Source: Janthinobacterium sp. (lineage in GTDB: Bacteria; Pseudomonadota; Gammaproteobacteria; Burkholderiales; Burkholderiaceae_D). Taken from it: DNA of 64,000 bases. Below the pieces are notes generated by a model, which was not told where the DNA came from, made no database searches, and saw nothing but the letters and a program-made list of their open reading frames with translations. A program made the position numbers and the translations under genes. Shown piece by piece: positions 43,377 to 52,364 of this stretch; the stretch's first letter is position 1; every line of letters starts with the position of its first letter. Location: the NCBI GenBank assembly GCA_003133225.1, contig PKWL01000015.1, positions 20,002-84,001 of the forward strand. Reading direction: 5' to 3'.

Positions 43377-44354
43377 ATGAGCTACCTCTACTATATTTTC
43401 GGCACCCTCATCTTCGTCGCCGTGGTTCTTCTGATCGAAGGCGTGTATCTGACATGGAATGGCGCCAAAGGGCCGGCAGCGACGCGCGTGGCGCGGCGCT
43501 TGCGCTTCGTATCCGAGGGTACACAAGACGGCGAGCAGAACATTTCCATCGTCAAGGAAAGGTTGCTCAGCTCGGCTCCGATATTGCAGCGCATCCTGTT
43601 GCAAGCTCCCGTCGTGGCCACCTTGGACCGGCTTTTGCTGCAATCTGGGCTGGCGTGGAACGTCGCCAAGCTCCTAGGGATAGCCATGCTGGCCAGCCTC
43701 GCTTCGTTTATCGCTGGCATGTATTTTTCGCAGCCCTGGCCGGTTAGCTTGGCGCTGGCCAGTTTTGCGGCGACGTTGCCATTTATTTATATCAAAAGAG
43801 CGAAGGATAAGCGTTTAACCCGCATCGAGCAGCAACTGCCGGACGCGCTTGACCTCATGGGTCGCGCCTTGCGCGCCGGGCACGCCTTTCCAACGGCGTT
43901 GAAAATGATCGGCGAAGAGATGAACGACCCTTTGGCCGGCGAATTTCGTGCCGTTTTCGACGAAGTGACCTTTGGCGTCGCCATGCAAAATGCCCTGCTG
44001 AACTTGGCGACGCGCGTGCCCAGCACGGATTTGCGCTACTTTGTCATTGCCGTGCTGATCCAGCGGGAAACGGGCGGCAATCTGTCTGAACTCTTAACCA
44101 ATATTAGCGCCATCATCCGCGATCGGTGCAAGCTGCTAGGCCAGGTTCGGGTCTTGTCGGCCGAGGGCAAGATGTCGGGCTGGGTACTGACCTTGTTGCC
44201 ATTTGCCGCCGGGCTGATGATCGAGTTGACGAACCCCAAATTCCTCGAGGTCTTATATACCGATCCCGGGGGCCGCAAAATGCTGGCCGGCGCCGCCTTG
44301 ATGATGGCGCTCGGCATCCTCTCCATGCGCAAAATCGTGCGCATACGGGTTTGA
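43377..44354 (+). CDS. tadB: Tad inner-membrane platform protein TadB
   Basis: A 325-residue membrane protein with an N-terminal helix, two close helices near 100-140 and a C-terminal pair (about 270-315). The T2SSF domain is seen as IEQQLPDALDLMGRALRAGH and VMAMQNALLNLATRVPSTDL-type sequence (GVAMQNALLNLATRVP) followed by RETGGNLSELLTNIS. It forms the platform with TadC. Spacing of 3 bases from cpaF and 36 from tadC supports one operon. Confidence 0.94.
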   Translation: MSYLYYIFGTLIFVAVVLLIEGVYLTWNGAKGPAATRVARRLRFVSEGTQDGEQNISIVKERLLSSAPILQRILLQAPVVATLDRLLLQSGLAWNVAKLLGIAMLASLASFIAGMYFSQPWPVSLALASFAATLPFIYIKRAKDKRLTRIEQQLPDALDLMGRALRAGHAFPTALKMIGEEMNDPLAGEFRAVFDEVTFGVAMQNALLNLATRVPSTDLRYFVIAVLIQRETGGNLSELLTNISAIIRDRCKLLGQVRVLSAEGKMSGWVLTLLPFAAGLMIELTNPKFLEVLYTDPGGRKMLAGAALMMALGILSMRKIVRIRV

Positions 44355-44390
44355 CCTCAACCAGTGGTCTTTTTTAGGAGCAACAGTGAC

Positions 44391-45335
44391 ATGAGCACCA
44401 CCCAATATGCGCTTTTGGCGCTGCTGTTCGGCGCTGTCTTCGGTGCCGTCCTGTTCGCGCTTCGCTTATTCGCATCGAACCCGGTACAGGACCGTCTGGA
44501 TGTCGTCGCCGGTAAAAAACCGGCGCCGGACTCGGGGGCACCCCGCCCGTGGGTCGCGAGCATCGTCAAACTGAGCGGCCCGCTAGCGAAGCTCTCGCTG
44601 CCAGAAGATGGCTGGGAGACGTCCCTCATTCGTACGCGCTTTCTGAACGCCGGTTTGCGCCACCCATTCGCGCCGGCCTTGTTCTTTACCGCCAAAACGG
44701 TTCTGGCCGTTTGCTTACCGTTACTGCTGTTTGTCGTTCTGAGCACCTCAGGTGCAAAACACACGACCAATTCGCTTTTGCTCTGGCTGCTCAGCGCGAC
44801 GGCGATTGGCTATTACCTGCCCAACATCCTGTTGAGGCGTCGGACCGCGCTGCGCCAGCGGGAAATCTTCGAGACCTTTCCGGACGCGCTCGACCTGATG
44901 ACCGTGTGCGTTGAAGCCGGACTGGGCATGGATGCCGCTCTGGCCCGCGTCGCAGCCGAAATCGGTCTGAAAAGCGCCGTCCTGGGCGATGAACTTCACT
45001 TAGTTACGCTGGAGCTGCGGGCCGGCAGCTCCAAGGAAAAGGCGCTACGCGGCCTAGCGCTACGCACTGGAGTAGACGACGTGAATGCGCTCGTTGCCAT
45101 GCTAATTCAGGCCGAGCGGTTTGGCACCAGCATCGCCGCCTCGCTGCGCGTGCAGTCCGATCAGCTGCGCACCAAGCGCCGCCAGCGCGCCGAAGAGCAA
45201 GCGGCAAAAATAGCCCTAAAACTGCTGTTCCCGCTGATCTTTTTCATCTTTCCGTCCTTGCTGCTGGTGCTCATGGGGCCGGCATTCATTCATATTTACC
45301 GCGTGCTGTTGCCCGGCATGAGCGGCGCCAATTGA
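44391..45335 (+). CDS. tadC: Tad inner-membrane platform protein TadC
   Basis: A 314-residue membrane protein of the T2SSF family: TFPDALDLMTVCVEAGLGMD, LELRAGSSKEKALRGLALRT and VNALVAMLIQAERFGTSIA are the family signature, with helices near the N-terminus, about 105-150 and the C-terminus (LLFPLIFFIFPSLLLVLMGP). The ATG at 44391 follows AGGAG with about ten bases between and removes nine unsupported codons. The next gene begins 14 bases after the stop. Confidence 0.94.
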   Translation: MSTTQYALLALLFGAVFGAVLFALRLFASNPVQDRLDVVAGKKPAPDSGAPRPWVASIVKLSGPLAKLSLPEDGWETSLIRTRFLNAGLRHPFAPALFFTAKTVLAVCLPLLLFVVLSTSGAKHTTNSLLLWLLSATAIGYYLPNILLRRRTALRQREIFETFPDALDLMTVCVEAGLGMDAALARVAAEIGLKSAVLGDELHLVTLELRAGSSKEKALRGLALRTGVDDVNALVAMLIQAERFGTSIAASLRVQSDQLRTKRRQRAEEQAAKIALKLLFPLIFFIFPSLLLVLMGPAFIHIYRVLLPGMSGAN

Positions 45336-45349
45336 GGAGGAAAGAAATC

Positions 45350-46483
45350 ATGCTCAAGCTTCGTCCGATTGTCGCCTATATCGTCGGTGCCGGCCTGCTG
45401 CAAGCCTGCGTTGCAGCAAGGCAGGAATTGGCAATGCAACCCGTCCTGCAGGTGCGCCATTCATCCGACCAGACTGCGGCCACTTACTACCAACTGGGTC
45501 AATATCACCAGGAACGTGGCAACCTCGAACTTGCCGTCACCGCCTATACGCACTCGATCGCGCTCGATGGCCGGCAGTTGGAGCCTCGCAACGCGCTCGC
45601 CGCCGTTCTCGCGCGCCAAGGCCGGCTCGCGGAAGCGACGGCCGTTCTACTGCAACTGGTTGCCACCTATCCGAATCTGGCGCCCCCGTACAACAACCTC
45701 GGGTATGTCTACTTCATGCAGGGCAATTACGATGCCGCGGTGCGCACCTTGCAACACGCCTTGGTGCTCGATGCCGGCAATGAAAGGGCACGCAACAATC
45801 TCGACGCAGCGCAGGCGGCGTTGGCGCAGCAAGCGTCGGCCGATGGGCAGGGACGGACGGCGCCGAGCGCTAGCGGCAGCACGGCTTTGCCTGCACCGGC
45901 CAGCCGTGAGCAAAAAGAAGAGGCAATGACGGCAAACACATCTTCGCCAACGACCGAGCCGGCAGCCCCCGCCGTCCCCCCGCCCCCTTCAGAGGGGCTC
46001 GCATCGATCATTCCTGAGCGGGTGCCCGAGGAGCGCATGGAGCTGGTACCGATCCGGCCCAACCTGTACGAACTGAAGAGGAAACCTGTGGCGGCGCTAC
46101 CGCCGCAGCGCCTGGCCGAACCGACGTTGGCCTCTGCTGCAGCTCCCGCCTCGGGCAAAATGCCGCATGTGGAAATTGCCAACGGCAACGGCATTCCCGG
46201 CATGGCAAAGCGGATGCGCCATTTGCTTGGCCTGGACGGCATCGCCGTGGCCCGCCTTACCAATGAGCGTCCGTACCGGCTGCAGGAAACGAAAATACAG
46301 TATCGGGCTGGCTTCGAGCAGGAAGCGAAGGCCTTGAAGGATGCCCTGAAAGGACGTGCTTTGATGGTACCAGCTAACTTATCCTCCAGTTCCGACATTC
46401 GGCTGGTGCTGGGCCGGGATGCCGTCTTGCCGTTAGCCTTAATCGATGGCGCGGGTCACCCACCCCTACCATTGGGCACTTAG
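45350..46483 (+). CDS. tadD: TPR protein with C-terminal LytR_C domain (TadD-like)
   Basis: A 377-residue protein. The N-terminus (LRPIVAYIVGAGLLQACVA) looks like a lipoprotein signal with Cys about residue 20. Three TPR units follow (YYQLGQYHQERGNLELAVTA, LAAVLARQGRLAEATAVLLQ, YNNLGYVYFMQGNYDAAVRT). A Pro/Ala-rich linker leads to a LytR C-terminal-type domain (VEIANGNGIPGMAKRMRHLL). TadD-type TPR lipoproteins are pilot factors for the Tad secretin; the LytR_C part, which usually binds cell-wall or regulatory partners, is a known addition in Burkholderiales but unproven here. GAGGAGG site before the ATG. Last gene of the tad operon. Confidence 0.88.
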   Translation: MLKLRPIVAYIVGAGLLQACVAARQELAMQPVLQVRHSSDQTAATYYQLGQYHQERGNLELAVTAYTHSIALDGRQLEPRNALAAVLARQGRLAEATAVLLQLVATYPNLAPPYNNLGYVYFMQGNYDAAVRTLQHALVLDAGNERARNNLDAAQAALAQQASADGQGRTAPSASGSTALPAPASREQKEEAMTANTSSPTTEPAAPAVPPPPSEGLASIIPERVPEERMELVPIRPNLYELKRKPVAALPPQRLAEPTLASAAAPASGKMPHVEIANGNGIPGMAKRMRHLLGLDGIAVARLTNERPYRLQETKIQYRAGFEQEAKALKDALKGRALMVPANLSSSSDIRLVLGRDAVLPLALIDGAGHPPLPLGT

Positions 46484-46655
46484 TGTAGCAAATGGTTGGC
46501 ATATAGCCGGGTGCTGCGTTTTGATCGTCCCCACGCAGCTTTGAAAGACGACGTCTCTATGTTGGCTGGCGCACGGTGTGATTCATGCCAGGGGCGTATC
46601 GTGAATTTTGATCGACGCCCAATCCGACGTGACAAGCCACTACCAGGACACCGCC

Positions 46656-46811
46656 ATGACTGAGAAAACCAAAGATCCATCCAAAAAACCTGCACAGACT
46701 CATCCTTCCCAACCAGTAGAAGCGAACGAACAAAAACAAAAGGCGGAAAAAAAAGAGGTGGCAGGCAGGCATAAGAATGTGGGACAAAAAGATCACAAGG
46801 GAGCCCGCTAA
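46656..46811 (+). CDS. Very small Lys/Gln-rich hydrophilic protein
   Basis: A 51-residue highly charged protein (MTEKTKDPSKKPAQTHPSQP at the start, KAEKKEVAGRHKNVGQKDHK near the end) without any hydrophobic stretch, probably disordered. AGGACA precedes the ATG. It resembles in composition the 55-residue protein at 61766. Stress-type disordered proteins have this look, but no family is recognised. Confidence 0.55.
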   Translation: MTEKTKDPSKKPAQTHPSQPVEANEQKQKAEKKEVAGRHKNVGQKDHKGAR

Positions 46812-47012
46812 GGAGGCTGCCCCAAAGCGGCTTGACTGGATTGGCTTGTCCCAGGGGGCGCTTTGGGTAATTTTGAAATGGCGGGCAGCCTGCGTGGTGA
46901 GGAAGATTGCTCGACCTTCTGCCAACGAGTGCCGGTTAGACTCGCCAGGAGCTCGTCGGGTTAACCGTCCCCAGCCGTGAAAAGACGGCCCCATGCGTAG
47001 GCAGTTTGCATT

Positions 47013-47045
47013 AAAAAAAGGGCTTAGAGATTTCTCTCTAAGCCC
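47013..47045 (-). terminator. Rho-independent terminator of the tRNA-Arg gene
   Basis: An 11-bp perfect stem (47020-47030 with 47035-47045, 4-base loop) followed on the - strand by seven T residues (47013-47019). Confidence 0.93.
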
Positions 47046-47063
47046 TTGATTTTATTACTGTTC

Positions 47064-47140
47064 TGGTGCGGCTGGCAGGAATTGAACCCACGACCCCTTG
47101 GTTCGTAGCCAAGTACTCTATCCAACTGAGCTACAGCCGC
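47064..47140 (-). tRNA. tRNA-Arg (anticodon ACG)
   Basis: A 77-base cloverleaf on the - strand: acceptor GCGGCTG pairs with the CAGCCGC end; the anticodon arm CTTGG-CTACGAA-CCAAG gives anticodon ACG (read as ICG, Arg CGN); the T arm has GGTTCAATTC; CCA is encoded. A terminator follows. An identical copy lies at 49601-49677. Confidence 0.97.
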
Positions 47141-47412
47141 GAAAAAACAAATTATAGCAGACGTTCCCGTAATAGCCAAGGACCTGCATGACAAAGCTGT
47201 TCCTAGCGAGATACTCAAAGCTGCTTATGGGATTTATCCCCACTTGCTTGACCTGATTGCTGGCCCGACTCAAGTCTATCGACGCTCAGTTGCGCCGGAG
47301 AACGAGATTGCAAAGATGAGCGCACAATCCTATCTTGATGAGCCGACCCCAGTATCCGTTGCCCCCTACAGACAAGTTGCGCTACTGACTAAGACGAGCT
47401 CGGCGAAGGATT
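47141..47412 (+). pseudogene. Scrap of an unknown protein gene
   Basis: From about 47157 the + strand frame reads plausibly as protein (KDLHDKAVPSEILKAAYGIY, then GPTQVYRRSVAPENEIAKMS) but has no start or ribosome binding site and runs into the 3' end of the opposing exonuclease-type gene. Part of it (47281-47338) is duplicated at 27310-27357. It is probably the internal piece of a gene brought in beside the tRNA; the family is not recognised. Confidence 0.4.
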
Positions 47413-48264
47413 TCAAGCGAGCACGAGCAGAAGCGGTTGGTGGTCGGATGCCTCAGTGGTCGGGTCCGATCGAATTTCCTTCACCCGAGGCATCAAGTCT
47501 TCGCTAACGAATACGAAGTCAAAGGTAAACGGCGGGCCCGGCCATTGTTTCTTGTCATGCATGCCCACCGTCGGCGCATGCGGCGTACCGGGATGAGTGA
47601 TTTCCCATGCATCCCGGTAAGGTGGCGTGGCAGCATCCATCGGCGCTAGCAGCCGCTGATGTTCGGCAGAATCGGCCAGGCAATTGAAGTCGCCCGTCAG
47701 TATCGATGCCGCCGCCCGCGGCACAAAGGAAAATGGCCCTTCCGATGGGTCACCCGGCCGCTCGACTTTCGCATGGCACACTGCTTCCCGGTGCAGTTCA
47801 CGCAGCCGCTCGATTTGGGCTGCGCGTTGGCGGCTGGAATAGTACTCGAGGTGAGTAGTGGTCACCCGTACCAAGCCAAACGACGTCCTTAAATTTGCTT
47901 CCAAGGCGATCCGTTGCATGCTCGTTACGCCGCCGTCAGCCGGCCACGGCAACAAATGGCGAAAAACCTGCAACACCGGAAGGCGTGAAAAAATCATATT
48001 GCCAAACGTGCGACGTCGGCCGTCAGGATGAGGGGTATCCGTGGCGACGCCGGCAAGCGCGGTATAAGCTGGCAAGCGTTCGGCCAGTCCTTGAAACTGG
48101 TCGCCACCATCGCAGCCCGACAGGTCCGTGTAAGCGGCGGCCACCTCCTGAAGGCACAACACATCAAAATCCGCTAACTTGCGTGCATGAGAGACAATCC
48201 GGTCGAGATCGACCTTGCCATCGATCCCGCATCCCCATTGGATATTCCACGTAATGAGTTTCAT
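47413..48264 (-). CDS. Endonuclease/exonuclease/phosphatase-family hydrolase
   Basis: A 283-residue metal-dependent hydrolase. Visible family motifs are MKLITWNIQWG (Asn), CLQEVAA (metal-binding Glu), TTTHLEYYSS (His), ILTGDFNCLAD (Asp-Phe-Asn), FTFDFVFVSEDL and the terminal SDHQPLLL (Asp-His). It acts on a phosphodiester or phosphate-ester substrate; DNA repair, lipid or nucleotide hydrolysis are all possible. There is no signal peptide, so it should be cytoplasmic. The start at 48264 drops four codons of doubtful upstream sequence. Confidence 0.88.
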   Translation of the reverse strand: MKLITWNIQWGCGIDGKVDLDRIVSHARKLADFDVLCLQEVAAAYTDLSGCDGGDQFQGLAERLPAYTALAGVATDTPHPDGRRRTFGNMIFSRLPVLQVFRHLLPWPADGGVTSMQRIALEANLRTSFGLVRVTTTHLEYYSSRQRAAQIERLRELHREAVCHAKVERPGDPSEGPFSFVPRAAASILTGDFNCLADSAEHQRLLAPMDAATPPYRDAWEITHPGTPHAPTVGMHDKKQWPGPPFTFDFVFVSEDLMPRVKEIRSDPTTEASDHQPLLLVLA

Positions 48265-48749
48265 GCTAGTCCACAAGCCCTGGCCCGTTCTCGGGCGCTC
48301 TTAGCTCATAATGAAGGCAGTTGATTATGTTGTCAAATAAGTAGTTTTATGGAATGCAAACCATTGATTCTGAACAAACCGCGCACCATGCGCCGGCCTA
48401 CTATGTTTTATGTCTTGCAAGCGATTCGAATACCTTCCCCACCGATGGCAGTGAAAGCGTCCCGTTTAAAAGTTTAGCCAGTCTATCCTGCGGGTGTCAA
48501 TGCCGTAACGCGCGCGCCCTTTTCAAGTGCCGCGCCGCGCGCGGTCTCGAGCCAGGGACGAGGCAAGTGGCGACGGTAGCGCGATCAGTTTCGCTCATCA
48601 CTTGATGTTTCCTGCAGCGGGGGGCTAGACTTGGCATGATCGGTGCGCAAGGCACCGCTCGAGACGCTGATGGCTTAGCGAGCGGAGCGGTTCGCGGATG
48701 TGGCCTTAGTCCGCTCTCTAATGGGTTTGCATCACATGGAGGATGGATC
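48265..48749. other. Intergenic region, nothing recognised
   Basis: About 485 bases between divergent genes; frames here are Cys/Arg-rich with no ribosome binding site. The promoter of the DUF5335 gene is expected in its right half. Confidence 0.35.
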
Positions 48750-49100
48750 ATGACCACCCGCAAGATTGAAAAAAATGAATGGAAGGCATTTTTCGATGGC
48801 GTTTCCAAAGACGGGGGACTAAGTCGAAAGTGCGCCGAAATTGACGTGATCAGCTTGAATCTGGGCGATCAAATCGCCGCAGAATGGGTGCCCATGTTGG
48901 GAATAGTCTACGATCCCAGAAGCGATACGCTCGAGGTAGGACTAGAAGGGCTCAATCACCTGATTCATCGGCCGACGACGATCCATGTGGACGAGAGCGC
49001 CGCCGGCTTGCTCAGTATTAGCGTCAACGATCAGGACGCCATGCAGCACATTATTCGTTTGAGGGATCCGCTCTTGCTCTCGCCGCCCACCCACACGTGA
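48750..49100 (+). CDS. DUF5335-type small protein
   Basis: A 116-residue soluble protein starting MTTRKIEKNEWKAFFDGVSK after a GGAGGA site. The order EWKAFFDGVSK, then AEWVPMLGIVYDPRSDTLEV and a C-terminal LIHRPTTIHVDE-type sequence fits DUF5335, a family of about 110 residues with no known function. It lies between the two tRNA-Arg copies. The longer frame upstream was rejected on ribosome-site grounds. Confidence 0.75.
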   Translation: MTTRKIEKNEWKAFFDGVSKDGGLSRKCAEIDVISLNLGDQIAAEWVPMLGIVYDPRSDTLEVGLEGLNHLIHRPTTIHVDESAAGLLSISVNDQDAMQHIIRLRDPLLLSPPTHT

Positions 49101-49600
49101 AATCGTACCTGAGCCAAGTCCCGTTAAAAGGACGGAATGCCTTTGAAATTGCTGTTTGTTTCGGGGTGGTGTGCCACCCCGTGCGCGACCGGCATGACAA
49201 AACTCCATTGATTTGTTGCCGCCGCACATAAGACGGGGGCGCGCCGGCGATCATAGTGAAACCTAGGATAACGATGGGGCGATTCAAGCTAGTGATACGA
49301 CTACACAATTACAAAATAGCTCGCTGCTGATGGGAATGGTCGCTAAAAGAGAGTTGAAGGCGAATTGAGTTTTAAGGGTTGCGCGGGCAACACGCAGTGA
49401 CGCGAGACAGGTCACCGGGATCGGGCAATTCTAAGCTGGTGCTTAGAATACGCGAAAACGATCAGAACCCGCCTAGAAAACAGTCGGCGGCAAAATGAAC
49501 GTCCTTTGCAAACAATCCGGCGCATGGTCGTACAGGACCTGAAAAATGCAGAACCGGAAAGGCTGCATCCATCTAGACCTTTGATTTCAATCGCGAATTT
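49101..49600. other. Intergenic region, nothing recognised
   Basis: About 500 bases before the second tRNA-Arg; no open frame with a start signal and no clear terminator for that tRNA. Confidence 0.35.
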
Positions 49601-49677
49601 TGGTGCGGCTGGCAGGAATTGAACCCACGACCCCTTGGTTCGTAGCCAAGTACTCTATCCAACTGAGCTACAGCCGC
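49601..49677 (-). tRNA. tRNA-Arg (anticodon ACG), second identical copy
   Basis: The 77 bases are identical to 47064-47140, including the encoded CCA and ACG anticodon, but the flanks differ on both sides. No hairpin terminator is visible downstream on the - strand. Confidence 0.97.
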
Positions 49678-49974
49678 GAAAGCGACATTGTAGCTCATTT
49701 TTTTCACTCGACCGATGAATCTGCTAAAAAATCTGTGCCTGTATTCTCAAACCCAGGGCACCGCGCAGGCTGCGCTCGGTTCCTGGCGCGAGCGGCAACC
49801 CTATCCAAGCATCAAGATTATGCAGCAGGAAGAGGTACGCGCGGTACGCACGATTTTGCACACAAGCGGTGCGCCAGGCGCTGGCCAGCGGACATCGCTG
49901 CGCCCCATCGCCCATTTACGGCAATCATCAGGTATCATTTGTGCCACCAGGGCGCAGTTCCAATCAAGTTAACC

Positions 49975-50712
49975 ATGGCACGCACATCCGCACAGACTAA
50001 GCAAAGTCGCATCGCCGATTTAGCGCAGGCGGAAACCTTGTGTTTAGCCGACCTACGCGAACTGCTCGATCACGTCAACGCGCGCGGGGACGATGAGCGC
50101 AGGGCTTTAGCCCGTCAGCTGCACGACGGCCTCGGCTCGTCTCTGACCGCCATCAGCATGCACCTGTCGCTTTTGGCTCAGAAAATGCCTTCAGGGAGCC
50201 CCTTGCTCGAACGCACCGCGCACATGAAGCTACTGCTGCGCAACGTGATCGAGACCAACCGGCAAATGCAAGTAAAACTGTGGAACGACAAACTGGAATT
50301 CTTTGGCGTGACGGCGGCGCTTGGCGAGGCGTGCACGGCGTTTGGCGAACGCCACCAGATCGCCGTGCACTGCAGCTTGCCGGAACAGCCGTTAACCTGC
50401 CCCCGAAACTACGGCGTGGTCTTGCTGCGCGCGCTGGAGGAAGGCTTAAGCAATATCGCGGCCCATGCGCAAGCGAGCGAGGTGGGCATCATCTTGGACA
50501 ACCTTGACGAAGCCATCATTCTGACGCTGCGTGATAACGGCATCGGCTGCCATATCGGCAGCGCCGCCCAGCTCGGCAAGCACGGCTTGCGCCTGGTGCG
50601 CGAGCGCGTGCGTTGCCTGGGCGGCGCGCTGACTGTGACGCCGTCTGCGGGCAAAGGCACGACGCTGACGGTGACACTGCCAAAACAAGCCCATCCAGAT
50701 AATGGTTTGTAG
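49975..50712 (+). CDS. NarX/DesK-type sensor histidine kinase, soluble, orphan
   Basis: A 245-residue kinase core. The HisKA_3 motif is RALARQLHDGLGSSLTAISM with the phospho-His; the ATPase domain has EEGLSNIAAHAQAS (N box), LTLRDNGIGCH (G1) and a C-terminal LRLVRERVRCLGGALTV with GKGTTLTVTLP. No membrane helix or sensor domain is present, so input comes from another protein or is lost. No NarL-type regulator gene adjoins it. The ATG at 49975 begins the protein-like part; upstream codons run through the tRNA gene and are not real. Confidence 0.87.
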   Translation: MARTSAQTKQSRIADLAQAETLCLADLRELLDHVNARGDDERRALARQLHDGLGSSLTAISMHLSLLAQKMPSGSPLLERTAHMKLLLRNVIETNRQMQVKLWNDKLEFFGVTAALGEACTAFGERHQIAVHCSLPEQPLTCPRNYGVVLLRALEEGLSNIAAHAQASEVGIILDNLDEAIILTLRDNGIGCHIGSAAQLGKHGLRLVRERVRCLGGALTVTPSAGKGTTLTVTLPKQAHPDNGL

Positions 50713-50739
50713 TCGCGCCCGATTCAATACCGCATGCCG

Positions 50740-51840
50740 TCAAGGAATCAGCGGCAGCGTGTTCGATTGCTTCAGTTTGATTGTCGCCATGACGGCTTTG
50801 ATGACGGATAGACGATAAGGGGTCGCCGGATGCAAGGCGGTGTAGCTGTTGGATTTGGCCGCCGGATATTGCGTCGCCAGGCGCTGCCAAAACGACTGCG
50901 CGTCATCGATATCGGCACCGGCCCGTACCAGCATGTAGAGCGCCAGCTTGTCCGCCGTCGCATCTGACACCGGCACATACGGCTGCAAGATGGGGGCCCG
51001 GACCGCGGCGCCCGTCGCGGACTGATTCACCATCAACTTATCGATCATCGCGTGCATGCCGGGCCTTGCCGTTTTTTCCAGCGCGCCATGGGCGATCTCT
51101 TTGGCCAGGATATAGGCCAATTCTTGATCGGAGCGAGCAAAATCGAGCAGGCCGCGCGTTATCATCACGCGCCGGCCATCAGTGTAACTATTCACGTTGT
51201 CCGTGTTGCCCAATTCGATGTCGAACGCGCACGCCCGGGACAGCGGCAAATTAACGGTCATCGATGCGGTACCGCGCAAAATGGTCAAACTGATGGCCAA
51301 ACGGCCCTTGCTCGCCAATTCCACCATTTTTGCAGCATCCCGCTCGGCGTTCGGTCCCGGTACAATTTTACTATCGCCCACCGCCAGCAAGATATCGCCT
51401 GGCAACAAACCACTGCGACTGGCGGCGCTATCGGGAAACACCGTCATTATTTGTAAGCGTTCGCCAAGCCCGAAGGCTTGCTTGGCCGCAGCAGCTAGGT
51501 CGGATGAATAGGAATATTGCGTTTTGGCGATAAAGGCGGTCACGCTATGCGCATTGCGTTTGCACAGCACCGCATTATTTAGCAAGATTGGCGCCGCCAC
51601 TGTATACAGCCGGTTTTGCTGCTCGATGATTTGCACGATCGGGGCCCCGGAGCGTGTCAGTACTGGCGTCACGCTAGCCGAAGCGAGAGGCGCAGTGCCA
51701 GCGTTCTCCGGCGCCCGGCTAGCTGGCGCAGCGGGCAAGGACGGCCCTGCGGTGGAACAGGCCGTCAACCAAACGGCCGCCGAATACATCAGATATGTCC
51801 GTCCACGCGCCAGGCGCGAACGTGCGGCATTCATCAACAT
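50740..51840 (-). CDS. M48-like lipoprotein with PDZ domain and degenerate zinc site
   Basis: A 366-residue exported protein with a lipobox-like LTAC (Cys about residue 28). It contains a PDZ domain (about 125-215; GERLQIMTVFPDSAASRSGL, GDILLAVGD) inserted before an M48-type region. The zinc motif that should read HExxH is AKEIAH (Lys for the first His), and the downstream Glu ligand region reads SDATADKLALYML where the family has a Glu. Both changes are read directly from the DNA (AAA codon). The protein is therefore probably not a protease and may act as a PDZ-based adaptor. Family M48/BepA-like is inferred from order and context. It converges on the orphan kinase gene. Confidence 0.82.
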   Translation of the reverse strand: MLMNAARSRLARGRTYLMYSAAVWLTACSTAGPSLPAAPASRAPENAGTAPLASASVTPVLTRSGAPIVQIIEQQNRLYTVAAPILLNNAVLCKRNAHSVTAFIAKTQYSYSSDLAAAAKQAFGLGERLQIMTVFPDSAASRSGLLPGDILLAVGDSKIVPGPNAERDAAKMVELASKGRLAISLTILRGTASMTVNLPLSRACAFDIELGNTDNVNSYTDGRRVMITRGLLDFARSDQELAYILAKEIAHGALEKTARPGMHAMIDKLMVNQSATGAAVRAPILQPYVPVSDATADKLALYMLVRAGADIDDAQSFWQRLATQYPAAKSNSYTALHPATPYRLSVIKAVMATIKLKQSNTLPLIP

Positions 51841-52001
51841 CGGTGCCCCTTCGTCAGTAATGCAAATTAATGCAAATCAATTTTTATCGTGCGCGAATTT
51901 ACTTAGGCGATGCTTAATAACGGGCGCTGGCCCCTTCATGGGCCGGGCCAGAACGGGCACCGCCGCCTGGCGCCGCCTCATTATCGGCGTATTTTCCGCG
52001 C

Positions 52002-52364
52002 TTATTTTAACCCCGTGATTTTGTTGTTGGCATCGACGAAAACGATCTTCGCAGTATAGTCGGCGATCTGTATTTCTGTCATCGGCGCAAAAGTACAAAT
52101 GATCAGTAAGTCGCCCAAGTGGGCACGGCGTGCCGCCGCACCGTTTAGGGAGATTTCACCGCTACCGCGTAAGCCGGGGATCGCATAGGTGGAAAATCGC
52201 TCGCCATTATTAACGTTGTACAGTTCAATCTTTTCGTTTACCCACATATCGGCCGCTTCCAGCAAATCCTGATCGATTCCGCAAGATCCCTCGTAATTTA
52301 AGTCGCACTGGGTCACCGTGACACGATGAAGTTTGGCGCGCAGCATGATTCTTTGCATGGACAT
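52002..52364 (-). CDS. panD: Aspartate 1-decarboxylase
   Basis: A 120-residue pyruvoyl enzyme that makes beta-alanine for pantothenate and CoA. The self-cleavage site is the Gly-Ser in [10 protein letters not shown] (Gly about residue 26); [20 protein letters not shown] carries the conserved active-site segment, and [10 protein letters not shown] follows. Length and motifs match bacterial PanD. AGGAAA precedes the ATG. No other pantothenate gene is in the window. Confidence 0.96.
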   Translation of the reverse strand: MSMQRIMLRAKLHRVTVTQCDLNYEGSCGIDQDLLEAADMWVNEKIELYNVNNGERFSTYAIPGLRGSGEISLNGAAARRAHLGDLLIICTFAPMTEIQIADYTAKIVFVDANNKITGLK

